Positions 1 through 8,961 of a stretch of DNA of 64,000 nt are shown piece by piece. Source of the DNA: Deefgea chitinilytica. Lineage in GTDB: Bacteria > Pseudomonadota > Gammaproteobacteria > Burkholderiales > Chitinibacteraceae. The notes below the pieces were generated by a model. The model saw only the letters and a program-made list of their open reading frames with translations. It was not told where the DNA came from and did not search any database. The stretch is from contig NZ_WOFE01000001.1 of NCBI RefSeq assembly GCF_016881405.1, forward strand, positions 62,001 through 126,000. The letters are read 5' to 3'. The position numbers and the translations under genes are program-made. Position 1 is the first letter of the stretch. Every line of letters begins with the position of its first letter.

Positions 1-1
1 A

Positions 2-790
2 ATTTTTAATAGTTTTTGGCGCAATCGAAGCTTGATCAAGGCTTTAGTTCAGCGAGAAGTCATTGGTCGCTACCGAGGCTCGGCCTTGGGTATTTTATGG
101 TCATTTTTTAATCCCATTTTTATGTTGGTCGTGTACACCTTTGTATTTAGCGTAGTTTTTAAAGCGCGCTGGAGTGGTGGAAGCGAGTCACGCACCGAAT
201 TTGCTTTAGTACTGTTTGCCGGTTTAATTGTATTTAATCTGTTTGCTGAGTGTGTGAGCCGAGCACCCGGATTGATATTGGGAAATATCAATTATGTGAA
301 GAAAGTTGTGTTTCCTCTTGAAATATTGCCTTGGGTATCTATTGGCTCTGCGCTATTTCATCTATCGATTAGTGTTTTTGTGTGGTTAATATTTTATATG
401 ATTGAAGTTGGACTGCCACATCCGACGATTTTTCTCTTACCCATTGTGTTGTTGCCCATTCTAATTTTGATTATGGGGCTGAGTTGGATGTTGGCATCGT
501 TGGGAGTTTATTTAAGGGATGTGGGACAGATTGTGGGTATTTTAATTACGGTACTAATGTTTTTGTCTCCGATTTTTTTTCCGATCGATGCCCTGCCGTT
601 GAATTACCAAAAATTCATGCTGATGAACCCGCTCTCGCCTGCAATCGAGCAGATTCGTGACATTCTGTATTGGGGCAAAATGTTCGATTTAAAAATGTAT
701 GTTGTTTATTTGCTTAGTAGTTCAATGATTGCTTGGTTGGGATTTGCGTGGTTTCAAAAATCAAGAAAAGGATTTGCGGATGTCCTCTGA
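2..790 (+). CDS. wzm: Wzm-type polysaccharide/O-antigen ABC transporter permease (5' partial)
   Basis: Inner-membrane permease of an ABC-2 exporter that moves lipid-linked O-antigen or capsule-like polysaccharide to the periplasm, paired with the ATPase that follows. The frame is open to the left edge, and the residues before the first in-window TTG (position 32) read like the usual N-terminus of this family, so the gene starts outside the window. About 262 residues are visible. The cytoplasmic motif REVIGRYRGS near the N-terminus is typical of Wzm/TagG proteins, followed by about six hydrophobic segments. Its last 11 bases overlap the start of wzt, so the two subunits are probably translationally coupled. 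Confidence 0.88.
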   Translation: MFNSFWRNRSLIKALVQREVIGRYRGSALGILWSFFNPIFMLVVYTFVFSVVFKARWSGGSESRTEFALVLFAGLIVFNLFAECVSRAPGLILGNINYVKKVVFPLEILPWVSIGSALFHLSISVFVWLIFYMIEVGLPHPTIFLLPIVLLPILILIMGLSWMLASLGVYLRDVGQIVGILITVLMFLSPIFFPIDALPLNYQKFMLMNPLSPAIEQIRDILYWGKMFDLKMYVVYLLSSSMIAWLGFAWFQKSRKGFADVL

Positions 791-2132
791 TTTTGCAATC
801 AAAGTCGAAAATTTAAGTAAGTGTTACCATATCTATGATAAGCCACGTGATCGTCTTATGCAGATGCTATTACGCGGAAAAAGGAAATATTTTCGCGAGT
901 TTTGGGCGCTGAAGGATGTCTCTTTTGAAATCAAAAAAGGAGAAACGGTTGGTATCATCGGACGAAATGGTTCTGGTAAATCAACGTTATTGCAGCTAAT
1001 TTGTGGAACGCTTAATCCAACGCAGGGTGAAATTAAGACCAACGGTCGGGTTGCTGCGTTGTTGGAGCTTGGGGCAGGTTTTAATCCAGAGTTTTCCGGT
1101 CGTGAAAATGTCTACATGAATGGTGCAATTTTAGGCCTGTCTCGTGAAGAAATTGAAGAGCGTTTTGATTCCATTGTTGAATTTGCCGATATTGGGGATT
1201 TTATAGATCAACCTGTAAAAAATTATTCAAGCGGGATGGGGGTACGATTGGCATTTGCTGTCGCCATTAATGTCGATCCGCAGATTTTAATTGTAGATGA
1301 GGCGCTCTCTGTAGGAGATGAATTATTTCAGCGGAAATGTTTTTCTAGAATTGAAGCAATAAGGGCAAAAGGAGCAACAATTCTATTTGTATCGCATTCA
1401 GGTGGTACAATTGTTGAATTGTGCGATAGGGCAATTTTGATTGATGCTGGTGAACTTCTTGTTATTGATCGGGCGAAGCCAGTTGTTGGATCGTATCAGA
1501 AATTATTATATGCACCAAGTGATAAATATTTCGATACTAGAGAAGATATTAAAGATGCGCATGTATATAAAAAAATAAAAGCTAGTAATAATCTAGAAAT
1601 AGAAAACGGAACAGATTTTAAGGAGTGTGATCTTGAAGAGTGCTTTGATGAGAATTTGAAGCCGCTAAGTACAATTGAGTATGAATCAAGTGGCCCACTG
1701 ATTGGAGATGCTGGGATATATAACTTGGAAGGAGTAAAAGTTAATTCTTTAGTTAGTGGAAGACGGTATGTTTTTAAGTATGATGTCGATTTTATGAAAG
1801 TAGCTTTTCTTGTGCGTTTTGGTATGTCAATAAAAACATTGACTGGATTTTCAATTGGTGGTGCGTTGAGTGCGTTTAGTGCAGGTAAAGCGATTTCAAA
1901 AGTTGAACTAGGAAGTCGTATTCAAGTGGCATTTGAATTTGATTGCAATTTGAACGCGGGTACCTTTTTTATGAATGCAGGCGTTTTTGGTTGCATGCAG
2001 GAAGATTTGGATGAGACGATCTTGCATCGGAAAACAGATATTATTGCTTTTAGGGTGCTGCCTCTTTCTGATTGTTATGAAACTGAACCTGTGTGTTTTA
2101 AGTTTTTTCCTGTGGTTAGTATAAATGCATAA
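780..2132 (+). CDS. wzt: Wzt-type ABC transporter ATPase with C-terminal carbohydrate-binding-like domain
   Basis: ATPase that powers the Wzm permease. I chose the ATG at 780, preceded by AAAAGGA, over an in-frame upstream codon at 729. This gives 450 residues. The nucleotide-binding domain fills residues 1-235: Walker A GRNGSGKST at 61-69, signature SSGMGVRLAFA near 150, Walker B ILIVDE near 170, and the switch histidine in VSHS near 206. Residues 250-450 form an extra beta-rich domain. In Wzt proteins this region recognises the capped end of the O-antigen, so the exported polymer is probably chain-terminated by a specific cap. Which sugar it binds cannot be read from the sequence. The stop overlaps the next gene by 8 bases. 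Confidence 0.9.
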   Translation: MSSDFAIKVENLSKCYHIYDKPRDRLMQMLLRGKRKYFREFWALKDVSFEIKKGETVGIIGRNGSGKSTLLQLICGTLNPTQGEIKTNGRVAALLELGAGFNPEFSGRENVYMNGAILGLSREEIEERFDSIVEFADIGDFIDQPVKNYSSGMGVRLAFAVAINVDPQILIVDEALSVGDELFQRKCFSRIEAIRAKGATILFVSHSGGTIVELCDRAILIDAGELLVIDRAKPVVGSYQKLLYAPSDKYFDTREDIKDAHVYKKIKASNNLEIENGTDFKECDLEECFDENLKPLSTIEYESSGPLIGDAGIYNLEGVKVNSLVSGRRYVFKYDVDFMKVAFLVRFGMSIKTLTGFSIGGALSAFSAGKAISKVELGSRIQVAFEFDCNLNAGTFFMNAGVFGCMQEDLDETILHRKTDIIAFRVLPLSDCYETEPVCFKFFPVVSINA

Positions 2133-3219
2133 TTTATTTAGTTCTCTATTTGTCTCTTGTCCAAATTCAGGGGGCCTTTTTTATATTCATAATGGTCTTG
2201 TATTTCAGCTTGATGATATAAATACAACTGGATTTGATATTAAAAATGGTTGCATGTTTCGAGGCATACAACCTGATGAAATTATGAGTTGTGGCTCTGT
2301 TGCCAGTATTGATTGGCTCTCATTAGAGGGAGTTGGCGATGTGCACGATGTACTTTTTAGAGATGATTATCTTTATGCCGTGAGTACAACGGATAACTCG
2401 GTTACGAAATATGGGCGAAGTGGTGAAGTCGTAGAAAAGTGGCAGATTTCAGGTGAACCTGATTCTTCTCACATTAATTGTTTAGGTGTCTTTCGTGATG
2501 AAGTATATTTTTCTGCATTTGGTGATTTTTATTGTAAACGAGAATACAAAGGAAACACAAAGTCAGCTGGATATATACAGAATTTATTATCGGGTGAGAG
2601 ATTTATTACTGGATTGTCTCAGCCTCATAGCATTGCGGAGTGCAATGGTCGATTGTTAGTTGCTAATTCTGAAATGAAAGAATTGCAAGAGTATGACCAG
2701 TACGGTGTTTTAATTCGGAGCCAGACGTTTCAGGCATACACTCGCGGGATTTGTATTGATAAGGATATTATCTATCTTGGGTTAAGTTGTTCGCGAAATA
2801 TTGAAGAAAATTTATTGTCGTCTGCAACTTTAATTGCTCTTGATAAAGATAGCTGGAGTGAGCTTGGACGAATTTGTTTGCCTGCAAAAGAAATCTATGA
2901 TATTAAAACATTGGAGAATAATGAATTTTTGCCCTCCGTTCTTGCGAATATTTGTGCTGGATCATCACGTTACAAAATGAAATTAATTAGTGACGTTAAC
3001 AGTAATGCAAATGCCCAGATTCAATATCGTGAAGATTTGGTAGTTGAGTTAAATAAGAAAGTGGATGAATTGGATGAACTCGTTTTTAGTTCTAAGAATG
3101 AAGTTGCAAGCCTAAAAGTTACCATAGAACGATTACAGAATTCAACATCGTGGAAAGTTACAGCACCGATGCGTTACTTGTCTGGGTTTATAAAACAAGG
3201 AAAACGTAGTGGAGAATGA
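2125..3219 (+). CDS. Predicted beta-propeller plus coiled-coil protein of the polysaccharide cluster
   Basis: Not recognised as a named protein. Residues 1-290 contain repeating short beta-strand units such as DVLFRDDYLYAVSTTDNSV and HINCLGVFRDEVYFSAFGD, which resemble blades of a beta-propeller (DUF4915- or NHL-like). Residues 293-340 are heptad-like and charged, suggesting a coiled coil. The tail near residues 342-351 carries SWKVTAPMRY. This SW(K/R)xTAPxR motif is common at the end of coiled coils in O-antigen glycosyltransferases and chain-length regulators. It overlaps wzt by 8 bases and the next glycosyltransferase by 11, so it belongs to the same operon. It may scaffold or terminate chain synthesis. 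AT-rich, like its neighbours. Confidence 0.72.
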   Translation: MHNLFSSLFVSCPNSGGLFYIHNGLVFQLDDINTTGFDIKNGCMFRGIQPDEIMSCGSVASIDWLSLEGVGDVHDVLFRDDYLYAVSTTDNSVTKYGRSGEVVEKWQISGEPDSSHINCLGVFRDEVYFSAFGDFYCKREYKGNTKSAGYIQNLLSGERFITGLSQPHSIAECNGRLLVANSEMKELQEYDQYGVLIRSQTFQAYTRGICIDKDIIYLGLSCSRNIEENLLSSATLIALDKDSWSELGRICLPAKEIYDIKTLENNEFLPSVLANICAGSSRYKMKLISDVNSNANAQIQYREDLVVELNKKVDELDELVFSSKNEVASLKVTIERLQNSTSWKVTAPMRYLSGFIKQGKRSGE

Positions 3220-4195
3220 GTATAAAGTTAGCGTTGCGATTTTAACAAAAAATCCAGGGCAGATATTTTATGATGTCTTTGATGCTGTTCTTAAGCAGGA
3301 AACCCCTTGGCCATTTGAAGTAATTGTAATTGATTCTGGCTCAGTTGATGGGACGGTTGAGTTTGTAAAAAAATATCCGCAAGTTCGCTTGCTTGAAATT
3401 TCATCGGCTGAATTTGGTCATGGCAAAACGCGCAACAAAGCGATTGAAATGGCAAATAGCGAATATGTAGCAATGCTAACGCATGATGCTAAGCCTATGG
3501 ATTCACTTTGGTTAGCCAATCTTGTTTCTGTTGCAGATGTTGATTCTAATATTGCAGGTGTATTCGGTCGCCATATCGCCTACCCAACTGCCGATGCATT
3601 GACTGTTCAGGAGTTGGAGTGTCATTTTAGCGGGTTTTCTGGGTTTAAAGTAGTTAATAAAAATGATGATATTGAGCGTTATGAAAATGATTTGGGGTGG
3701 CGTCAATTTCTTCACTTTTTTTCGGACAACAACTCGCTAATTAGAAAGTCGGCATGGCTGTTGCATCCGTACCCTGATGTTGATTTTGCTGAAGATCAGT
3801 TGTGGGCAAAAGAGATTATTGAGGCTGGCTGGAGTAAGGGATATGCGGAGAACGCGGTTGTTTTTCATTCGCATGATTACACGATATTTGAGCGTTTTCA
3901 ACGTAGCTTTGATGAATCTTATGCCCTTTTCCGCTTGTTTGGTTACCGCCTCTGTCCAACCCTTGCTCATTTATTTGGTAATTGCATAAGAATGACAGTG
4001 AGAGATACAAGATTTCTTTTAAAGAAGTATGGTTTTATTGGTGGTGTGATTCGCGGCACTAGAGCGCTTTTTGATAATTTTGCACGTTTGTTTGGGCACC
4101 ACCTTGGTTACTTTGGCGACAAACTCTCGCCGAGAATTATATCTATCATTTCGCGTGACAAACGGTTGCAGGCCGGCTTGTTGAAGAAAAAATAA
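3209..4195 (+). CDS. Family 2 glycosyltransferase, rhamnosyltransferase-like
   Basis: GT-A fold glycosyltransferase of 328 residues, probably adding a sugar such as rhamnose to the lipid-linked glycan at the cytoplasmic face. The N-terminal strand VSVAILTKN, the motif VIVIDSGSVDGT (residues 39-50) and the acidic sugar-nucleotide/metal motif MLTHDAKPMD (89-98) are typical of WcaA-type enzymes. A conserved FAEDQLWAKEI motif near residue 195 matches the ED acceptor-side motif. It starts with GTG and overlaps the preceding gene by 11 bases, which supports coupling within one operon. Donor and acceptor sugars are not predictable from the sequence alone. Confidence 0.85.
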   Translation: MENEYKVSVAILTKNPGQIFYDVFDAVLKQETPWPFEVIVIDSGSVDGTVEFVKKYPQVRLLEISSAEFGHGKTRNKAIEMANSEYVAMLTHDAKPMDSLWLANLVSVADVDSNIAGVFGRHIAYPTADALTVQELECHFSGFSGFKVVNKNDDIERYENDLGWRQFLHFFSDNNSLIRKSAWLLHPYPDVDFAEDQLWAKEIIEAGWSKGYAENAVVFHSHDYTIFERFQRSFDESYALFRLFGYRLCPTLAHLFGNCIRMTVRDTRFLLKKYGFIGGVIRGTRALFDNFARLFGHHLGYFGDKLSPRIISIISRDKRLQAGLLKKK

Positions 4196-4205
4196 GGCAA
4201 TTAAT

Positions 4206-5411
4206 GTGATTTATCGAAAAATTAGGACTTTATCCAGCCATTTTCGGCGATATGGGTTTAAATCATCCTTTGATCTGGTGAAGGGGAAATTAAGGTCGGG
4301 TGGTTTTCTTCGTGCGCTTCAAAAGACGAATGTTGTTGAGTTCTACGATTTCGTGAAGATTAACCCTTTTGGCTCTCAATACACAGGTGGGGATGTAAAG
4401 AGTGTTACTTGGTTTATTCCTGCGTTTGGATATGGCTCTGGTGGGCATTTAAATATATTCAGGTTTATTGCTGGGCTTGAAAAGAATGGAATTGAATGCA
4501 GGATAGCGATTGTTAATGATGAGAAATCTGACTCGGCAACTAGAAAAAGACAAATTTGCGAATGGTTTGTTGAATTAAAGGCTGAGGTTTATACCGATTT
4601 AAATAAATTACCTGAATGCCATATTGCGTTTGCTACGTCATGGCAAACTGCATATTACGTGAGAAATTTTAAATCAACTAAGCATAAATTATATTTTGTG
4701 CAAGATTTTGAACCATGGTTTTATGCTGTAGGTAGTGAGGCTATTTTAGCTGAAAATACATACAAATTTGGTTTTGTAGGTGTAACTGCGGGTGATTGGT
4801 TGAAAGATAAATTGCGTATTGAGTATGAAATGGAGACTACCTCGGTTGGTTTCTCATACGAAAAAGATATGTATTATCCGAGACCTAGATTAGATGCTGA
4901 TGTTAAGTGTATTTTTTTCTACGCACGCCCTCCTACGGCGAGGCGTGCGTTTGAGCTTGGCTTGTTGGTGCTCGATCAGGTCGTTAAAGTATTGCCAAAT
5001 GTGAAAGTAATTTTTGCGGGATGGGATGTATCTAACTACCACATTCCTTACGAGCATTTAAATGCAGGAACTTTGTCATTGGCTGAGTTACCTGATTTGT
5101 ATTCGCGGTGTGATGTGGCACTCGTATTATCATTTACTAATCTTTCGTTATTGCCATTGGAATTAATGGCGAGTGGGGTGCCTGTTATTAGTAATTCGGG
5201 ACCTTGGGTTGAATGGTTACTCAATAAAGAGAATTGCATATTGACAGATGCAACCGTTGAGGGTTTGAGTGCTGGTTTAGTTTCAATTTTGAGTGATGAA
5301 AAATTGCATAAAACAATTGTAGATGCTGGAATGAAGTTTGCCGCATCTACTAATTGGGATGTGGAGACTGATAAGCTCTGCACCGTTATCAAGAAGTATG
5401 AAGCTAAATAA
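4206..5411 (+). CDS. Family 4-like glycosyltransferase (WsaF-like)
   Basis: Glycosyltransferase of 401 residues with a GT-B layout. The N-terminal half has VTWFIPAFGYGSGGH (67-81). The motif YFVQDFEPWFY (163-173) is characteristic of WsaF-like rhamnosyltransferases. The C-terminal nucleotide-sugar half has FYARPPTARRAFELG (238-252) and LPLELMASGVPVISN (316-330), the EX7E-like region of retaining enzymes. The start is GTG at 4206; an ATG two bases earlier runs straight into a stop. It sits 10 bases after the family 2 enzyme and just ahead of the epimerase, in the same operon. The WsaF assignment is by motif memory, and substrate is unknown. Confidence 0.8.
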   Translation: MIYRKIRTLSSHFRRYGFKSSFDLVKGKLRSGGFLRALQKTNVVEFYDFVKINPFGSQYTGGDVKSVTWFIPAFGYGSGGHLNIFRFIAGLEKNGIECRIAIVNDEKSDSATRKRQICEWFVELKAEVYTDLNKLPECHIAFATSWQTAYYVRNFKSTKHKLYFVQDFEPWFYAVGSEAILAENTYKFGFVGVTAGDWLKDKLRIEYEMETTSVGFSYEKDMYYPRPRLDADVKCIFFYARPPTARRAFELGLLVLDQVVKVLPNVKVIFAGWDVSNYHIPYEHLNAGTLSLAELPDLYSRCDVALVLSFTNLSLLPLELMASGVPVISNSGPWVEWLLNKENCILTDATVEGLSAGLVSILSDEKLHKTIVDAGMKFAASTNWDVETDKLCTVIKKYEAK

Positions 5412-5413
5412 AA

Positions 5414-6364
5414 ATGAAAAAATGTCTTGTATTGGGTGGTGCTGGTTTTCTAGGTTCTTCTTTAGTAAACAGCTTGTTGGCTGCTGGTCATGGGGTGCGT
5501 GTTTTTGATAGAGCAACAGCAATTGAAAACTTGAGTGTGATTGAAGTAAGTGAACTCGTTGAATACGTTTCTGGCGATTTTACCGATAGTGTTGATATTG
5601 AAAAAGCATTGGATGGGATTGAAGTTGTATACCATTTGATATCAACGACATTACCTCAGTCTTCGAATGAAGACATGCAGTTTGACGTGAATAGTAATGT
5701 GATTTCAACATTGAAACTGCTTGAACTCATGGTTGCAAAAAATATTAAGAGAATCATTTTTTCTTCGTCAGGCGGAACAGTATATGGTTTACCACAAACT
5801 CCTATGCTTGATGAAAATCATCAAACGAAACCGATTTGTTCGTATGGAATTACCAAGCTTGCAATTGAAAATTATCTATACCTGTTTAAAAGGTTGTATG
5901 GTTTAGAGCCAATTATTTTTCGCGTTTCAAATCCTTATGGTGCGGGCCAGAGGGTTGATCGTCCACAGGGCGTAATCGCGGCATTTATTCAAAAAGCTTT
6001 GACGGAGCAAGAAATATCAATTTGGGGCGATGGTTCGGTGATCCGAGATTACATTTATATTTCTGATGTAGCGGATGCCTTCGTGCGTGCAATTGATTAT
6101 ACAGGAGGAGAAATTCTCTTTAATCTTGGCTCAGGTCATGGTGTCTCTTTGAATGAAATAGTTGCAGATTTATCTCTATTGATCGGTCGATCACTTAACG
6201 TGCGCTACTATCCTTCTAGATCTTTTGATGTTCCTTGCAATATTTTAAGTGTTGAAAAAATATGGCGAGAATTTGGTTGGGAGGCTGCGATTAGCTTGCA
6301 TGATGGGTTAGCGCTTACGATTAATTGGATTAAAAGTGAAACCGAAAAGACATTTATACTTTGA
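5414..6364 (+). CDS. NAD-dependent epimerase/dehydratase (nucleotide-sugar)
   Basis: Short-chain dehydrogenase/reductase of the extended type, 316 residues, probably interconverting or modifying a nucleotide sugar for the polysaccharide cluster. It shows the NAD-binding glycine motif GGAGFLGSS (8-16), the catalytic serine region SSSGGTVYG (117-125), YGITK at 144-148 carrying the YxxxK pair, and the substrate-binding region VSNPYGAGQ. It follows the preceding glycosyltransferase by 2 bases. The stop codon lies at the edge of an insertion-sequence remnant, so the extreme C-terminus might have been altered by that insertion, though the length is normal for the family. UDP-galactose/GalNAc 4-epimerase or another 4-epimerase are both possible. 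Confidence 0.82.
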   Translation: MKKCLVLGGAGFLGSSLVNSLLAAGHGVRVFDRATAIENLSVIEVSELVEYVSGDFTDSVDIEKALDGIEVVYHLISTTLPQSSNEDMQFDVNSNVISTLKLLELMVAKNIKRIIFSSSGGTVYGLPQTPMLDENHQTKPICSYGITKLAIENYLYLFKRLYGLEPIIFRVSNPYGAGQRVDRPQGVIAAFIQKALTEQEISIWGDGSVIRDYIYISDVADAFVRAIDYTGGEILFNLGSGHGVSLNEIVADLSLLIGRSLNVRYYPSRSFDVPCNILSVEKIWREFGWEAAISLHDGLALTINWIKSETEKTFIL

Positions 6365-6365
6365 T

Positions 6366-6730
6366 GGGCTTTGTTGCACAAATCTGCAGCATAGTGCCGC
6401 TGTTAGAATAGCGGCATGAGCAAACCAGCACCCAACAATTACAAAACTACCAACTGGCCAAGGCTATCACGCCGCGTTGAAATCGCGTGGCGCATTGATG
6501 ATTTGGCTCGACCCAACGCTGAAATGGACTGCCGAACCCAGTGGCAAGCGCGGGCGAAACCCCACTTTCAGCGACGCTGCCATCCAATTCTGTCTCACCA
6601 TCACTATGCTCCCAAGAATCGCAGCTCCTGTTCAACGTGGATCGGTCGGATGCTTACAGTCAATCGCTACGACTCAATCTAAGTGGTGGGAAAATGGTGG
6701 TAATATTATAGATGAAAATGAATAAAGCCC
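6366..6730. mobile_element. IS5-family insertion sequence remnant, internally deleted
   Basis: The left end reads GGGCTTTGTTGCACAAAT (6366-6383), a typical terminal repeat of IS5-type elements. An ATG at 6416 begins a transposase N-terminus (SKPAPNNYKTTNW). An extra C at 6458-6459 shifts the frame; the correct continuation, ALKSRGALMIWLDP and GKRGRNPTFSDAAIQFCLT, is in another frame up to about 6600. The rest of the transposase, including its catalytic DDE region, is absent. At 6721-6730 AATAAAGCCC matches 9 of 10 bases of the inverted left end, so both ends may survive. Flanks TGAT and TGAA could be a decayed target duplication. The element is dead. Confidence 0.8.
6416..6605 (+). pseudogene. 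IS5-family transposase fragment, frameshifted
   Basis: Only about the first 60 residues of a transposase are recognisable, split over two frames by one inserted C within TGGCCAAGG near 6458. Restoring the frame gives TNWQGYHAALKSRGALMIW, which matches the N-terminal region of IS5/IS903-type transposases as I know them. Homology ends near 6600, consistent with internal deletion. No function is expected. Confidence 0.75.
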
Positions 6731-6754
6731 TGAATAATCAGGGTTTTAGTTTTT
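6724..6754 (+). terminator. Rho-independent terminator after the wzm-wzt operon
   Basis: Stem AAAGCCCTGA (6724-6733), loop ATAA, stem TCAGGGTTTT (6738-6747), followed by AGTTTTT. It overlaps the right end of the IS remnant and could stop plus-strand transcription of the glycan cluster before it meets the converging operon. Confidence 0.7.
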
Positions 6755-6921
6755 AATGTTGGTGGCGGGGTACTCGCCCGCCTCCGACAGTAGCATGAAC
6801 GTACGCAAAACAGCCTGCAGGTACTCTTGCGAGCTGATGCGAAAGGTTCATCAACTGTGAAACCAAAGAATCTAATGCGCGCGACAAAGTCCACATTGCG
6901 ATAATGTGGAGCCCTAGGGGA
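6755..6921. other. Junction between converging operons with two hairpins
   Basis: No gene seen. Two palindromes lie at the 3' end of the minus-strand operon: CCACATT/AATGTGG (6891-6897 and 6903-6909) and CCCTAG/CTAGGG (6912-6917 and 6922-6927, which includes the stop codon of the neighbouring gene). They may act as a terminator or mRNA 3'-end stabiliser, but no U-run follows on the minus strand. Confidence 0.45.
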
Positions 6922-8961
6922 CTAGGGACACCCAGGTGTGAATGAAACGCTCTTGTTAGAGTATTTATAGTTGATGCAAGTTAAAATATTTCCAGAATCA
7001 TCATGGCTTTCCCACGTACTGACTCCACCACCTGAAAAGAAATGTATTTCAGCAGAAACTACTTCCGAAACCCCTAAATCAAAATATCTATAATGATTAT
7101 CCGTCAGATCAGGCAGTGAGAATTTTTTTGAAAATTTAGATCCGTCACTTGAAAAAACAACGAGCTCAGCTTCGCCAGCGTTTTTGCGCATATGCGTTCC
7201 AAACATAATGCCAATGTTTTCCAAGCTTTGAGGATTTTTCCGTCCATCGAAAACTAAATGCAATTTTATCGGGTCGGCAACCTCCAACTGCTTACTTGGG
7301 ACCATTCTTCTTTCCCGTAAAAATATAGCTTCAGATGAGTTAATAAGACGATCCGATCTTACATATAGTGGACTTGAATCACTAGTACGAGTGTAATTTG
7401 AATTGATTAAATCAATTACGCAAGGCTCATAATCCGTCATTGCGTATTTGTCCCATACTTTCCAATTATCAAACCAAATCAAGGATGGCTTACGTTCTTT
7501 GATGTCACCGCACAAATCGATTTTGTATCCATCAATCGGATTTCTATTATATGCAGCCTGCCAAGGAAGGTAGTAGTAATGACCTGAAACGGGCAGCACT
7601 CCATTTTTAATATATATACTCGGATTAAAAATCAAGGCCAAGAAGTCATTTTTACTATTTGCTATCAAACTTACAAGGCCAGTGTCAAAATCAGGCCTCA
7701 TGTAACTAATATACTTAGGGAAATCTTCCGACTTCACACCATGCGGACTTGAAATTGCATCAGAGCTCGCCTTGTTAAATATGAATAGAACAATTAAAAA
7801 ACCAAATAAAAATCGGAAGAAGGCATTGGGACCTGATTTACAAATATATTTCTGCAAGAAAAGTGATGACGTAGCAGAAAAAATACCTAGGCCGGCAATC
7901 ATAAAACCGACCCCATGAAACCCAGTTCCACCGCGAGGACTAAGAAATACGATAGAGAGCGCAAAAAGAAAAACGCTCAACCAGAGAAGCAATGTGTTTT
8001 TATTTTGATCTGCAAAACCGACGACACTCAAGGCCATAAAGGCAGAGGCGATCAGCATTATAAGAATGAAAGAATGCAAAATTCGATCAGGATTAAATCT
8101 AAAAACAAAAAGATTCCTCAATGAACTCAATGAAAATCCTATAAATTGAGAATAGACTTCTTGGTTAAAATAAAAATGATAAACAAGAAAACCCTTTAAA
8201 TCAGCAAAGCTATAAAGCCAGAGCAATATTATTGCCAGCGCAAAGGATGCACCCAGAAAAAATAATAATAGACTGGATTTTGCATATGAAATGCCGGCTA
8301 ACCGATACGCCAATAAGACAGACGCAGTAGAAACGAATATAACTGACAGACCAAATGCGTAAGCTGTAAAACACATTGTTACCGCAGAAAAACCTGAAAT
8401 CACTATTCCCCAGTTCGTTGCACGCTCACCCAGCACTAAAGGCAAAAAGAGCTGCGAGAAAACTATGACGAATAAAAACCCACCTATTTGGTGATAAAGA
8501 ATCATGTGAGTGCCTTGGAGCACCCAAATTACTGATAGAAGGGTCAAAAATATCCCCGTTCCAATCAATTTAACTGAGGTCGACTTGAAGACTGGTGACA
8601 AATAAATAGAAACCGCTGAGACGAGTGCCAAGACCACCATGAACCAGCGGATTTGAGAAAAATCACTTGCACTAATCAACACCGAGTAGGCATGAGAAAT
8701 AATATAAGGAACCGGACCATGATGGGCGAATATGTCCAAATACAGCCTCATCCCCTCATTTATCATTTGCGCAGCAACAAACTTTTCGGACTCATCACCA
8801 AACTCAAAAGTGTTAATCCCCTGTTTCGCCTTGGTTAGAAAGACAAAGAGTCCAAATAAAGCAAAAACAAATGCAACAAACAGAATAGATCTACGGCTAT
8901 TAATAAAATCCCAATAGCTACTTTTTTTAACTATCGCCTGAAACATTTTAATTACCACCAT
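6922..8961 (-). CDS. GT-C-like integral membrane glycosyltransferase (GT39/ArnT-like)
   Basis: A 679-residue multi-pass membrane protein. After the first transmembrane segment (about 25-43) comes FEFGDESEKFVAAQMINEG, a first external loop with acidic residues like those used by polyprenyl-phosphate-sugar-dependent GT-C enzymes, followed by IFAHHGPVPY. About ten further hydrophobic segments follow, then a soluble C-terminal domain from about residue 430. Such enzymes move a sugar from undecaprenyl-phosphate to a periplasmic acceptor. It is the last gene of the galE-led operon. The first ATG (8961) overlaps the upstream gene by 14 bases; a second ATG at 8946 follows that gene's stop directly and is also possible. 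Acceptor unknown. Confidence 0.65.
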   Translation of the reverse strand: MVVIKMFQAIVKKSSYWDFINSRRSILFVAFVFALFGLFVFLTKAKQGINTFEFGDESEKFVAAQMINEGMRLYLDIFAHHGPVPYIISHAYSVLISASDFSQIRWFMVVLALVSAVSIYLSPVFKSTSVKLIGTGIFLTLLSVIWVLQGTHMILYHQIGGFLFVIVFSQLFLPLVLGERATNWGIVISGFSAVTMCFTAYAFGLSVIFVSTASVLLAYRLAGISYAKSSLLLFFLGASFALAIILLWLYSFADLKGFLVYHFYFNQEVYSQFIGFSLSSLRNLFVFRFNPDRILHSFILIMLIASAFMALSVVGFADQNKNTLLLWLSVFLFALSIVFLSPRGGTGFHGVGFMIAGLGIFSATSSLFLQKYICKSGPNAFFRFLFGFLIVLFIFNKASSDAISSPHGVKSEDFPKYISYMRPDFDTGLVSLIANSKNDFLALIFNPSIYIKNGVLPVSGHYYYLPWQAAYNRNPIDGYKIDLCGDIKERKPSLIWFDNWKVWDKYAMTDYEPCVIDLINSNYTRTSDSSPLYVRSDRLINSSEAIFLRERRMVPSKQLEVADPIKLHLVFDGRKNPQSLENIGIMFGTHMRKNAGEAELVVFSSDGSKFSKKFSLPDLTDNHYRYFDLGVSEVVSAEIHFFSGGGVSTWESHDDSGNILTCINYKYSNKSVSFTPGCP

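Noticed and set aside
6416-6682. 88-codon plus-strand frame after the epimerase
   Set aside because: Only its first residues belong to a transposase; the rest is out of frame. It is part of the IS remnant, not a gene.
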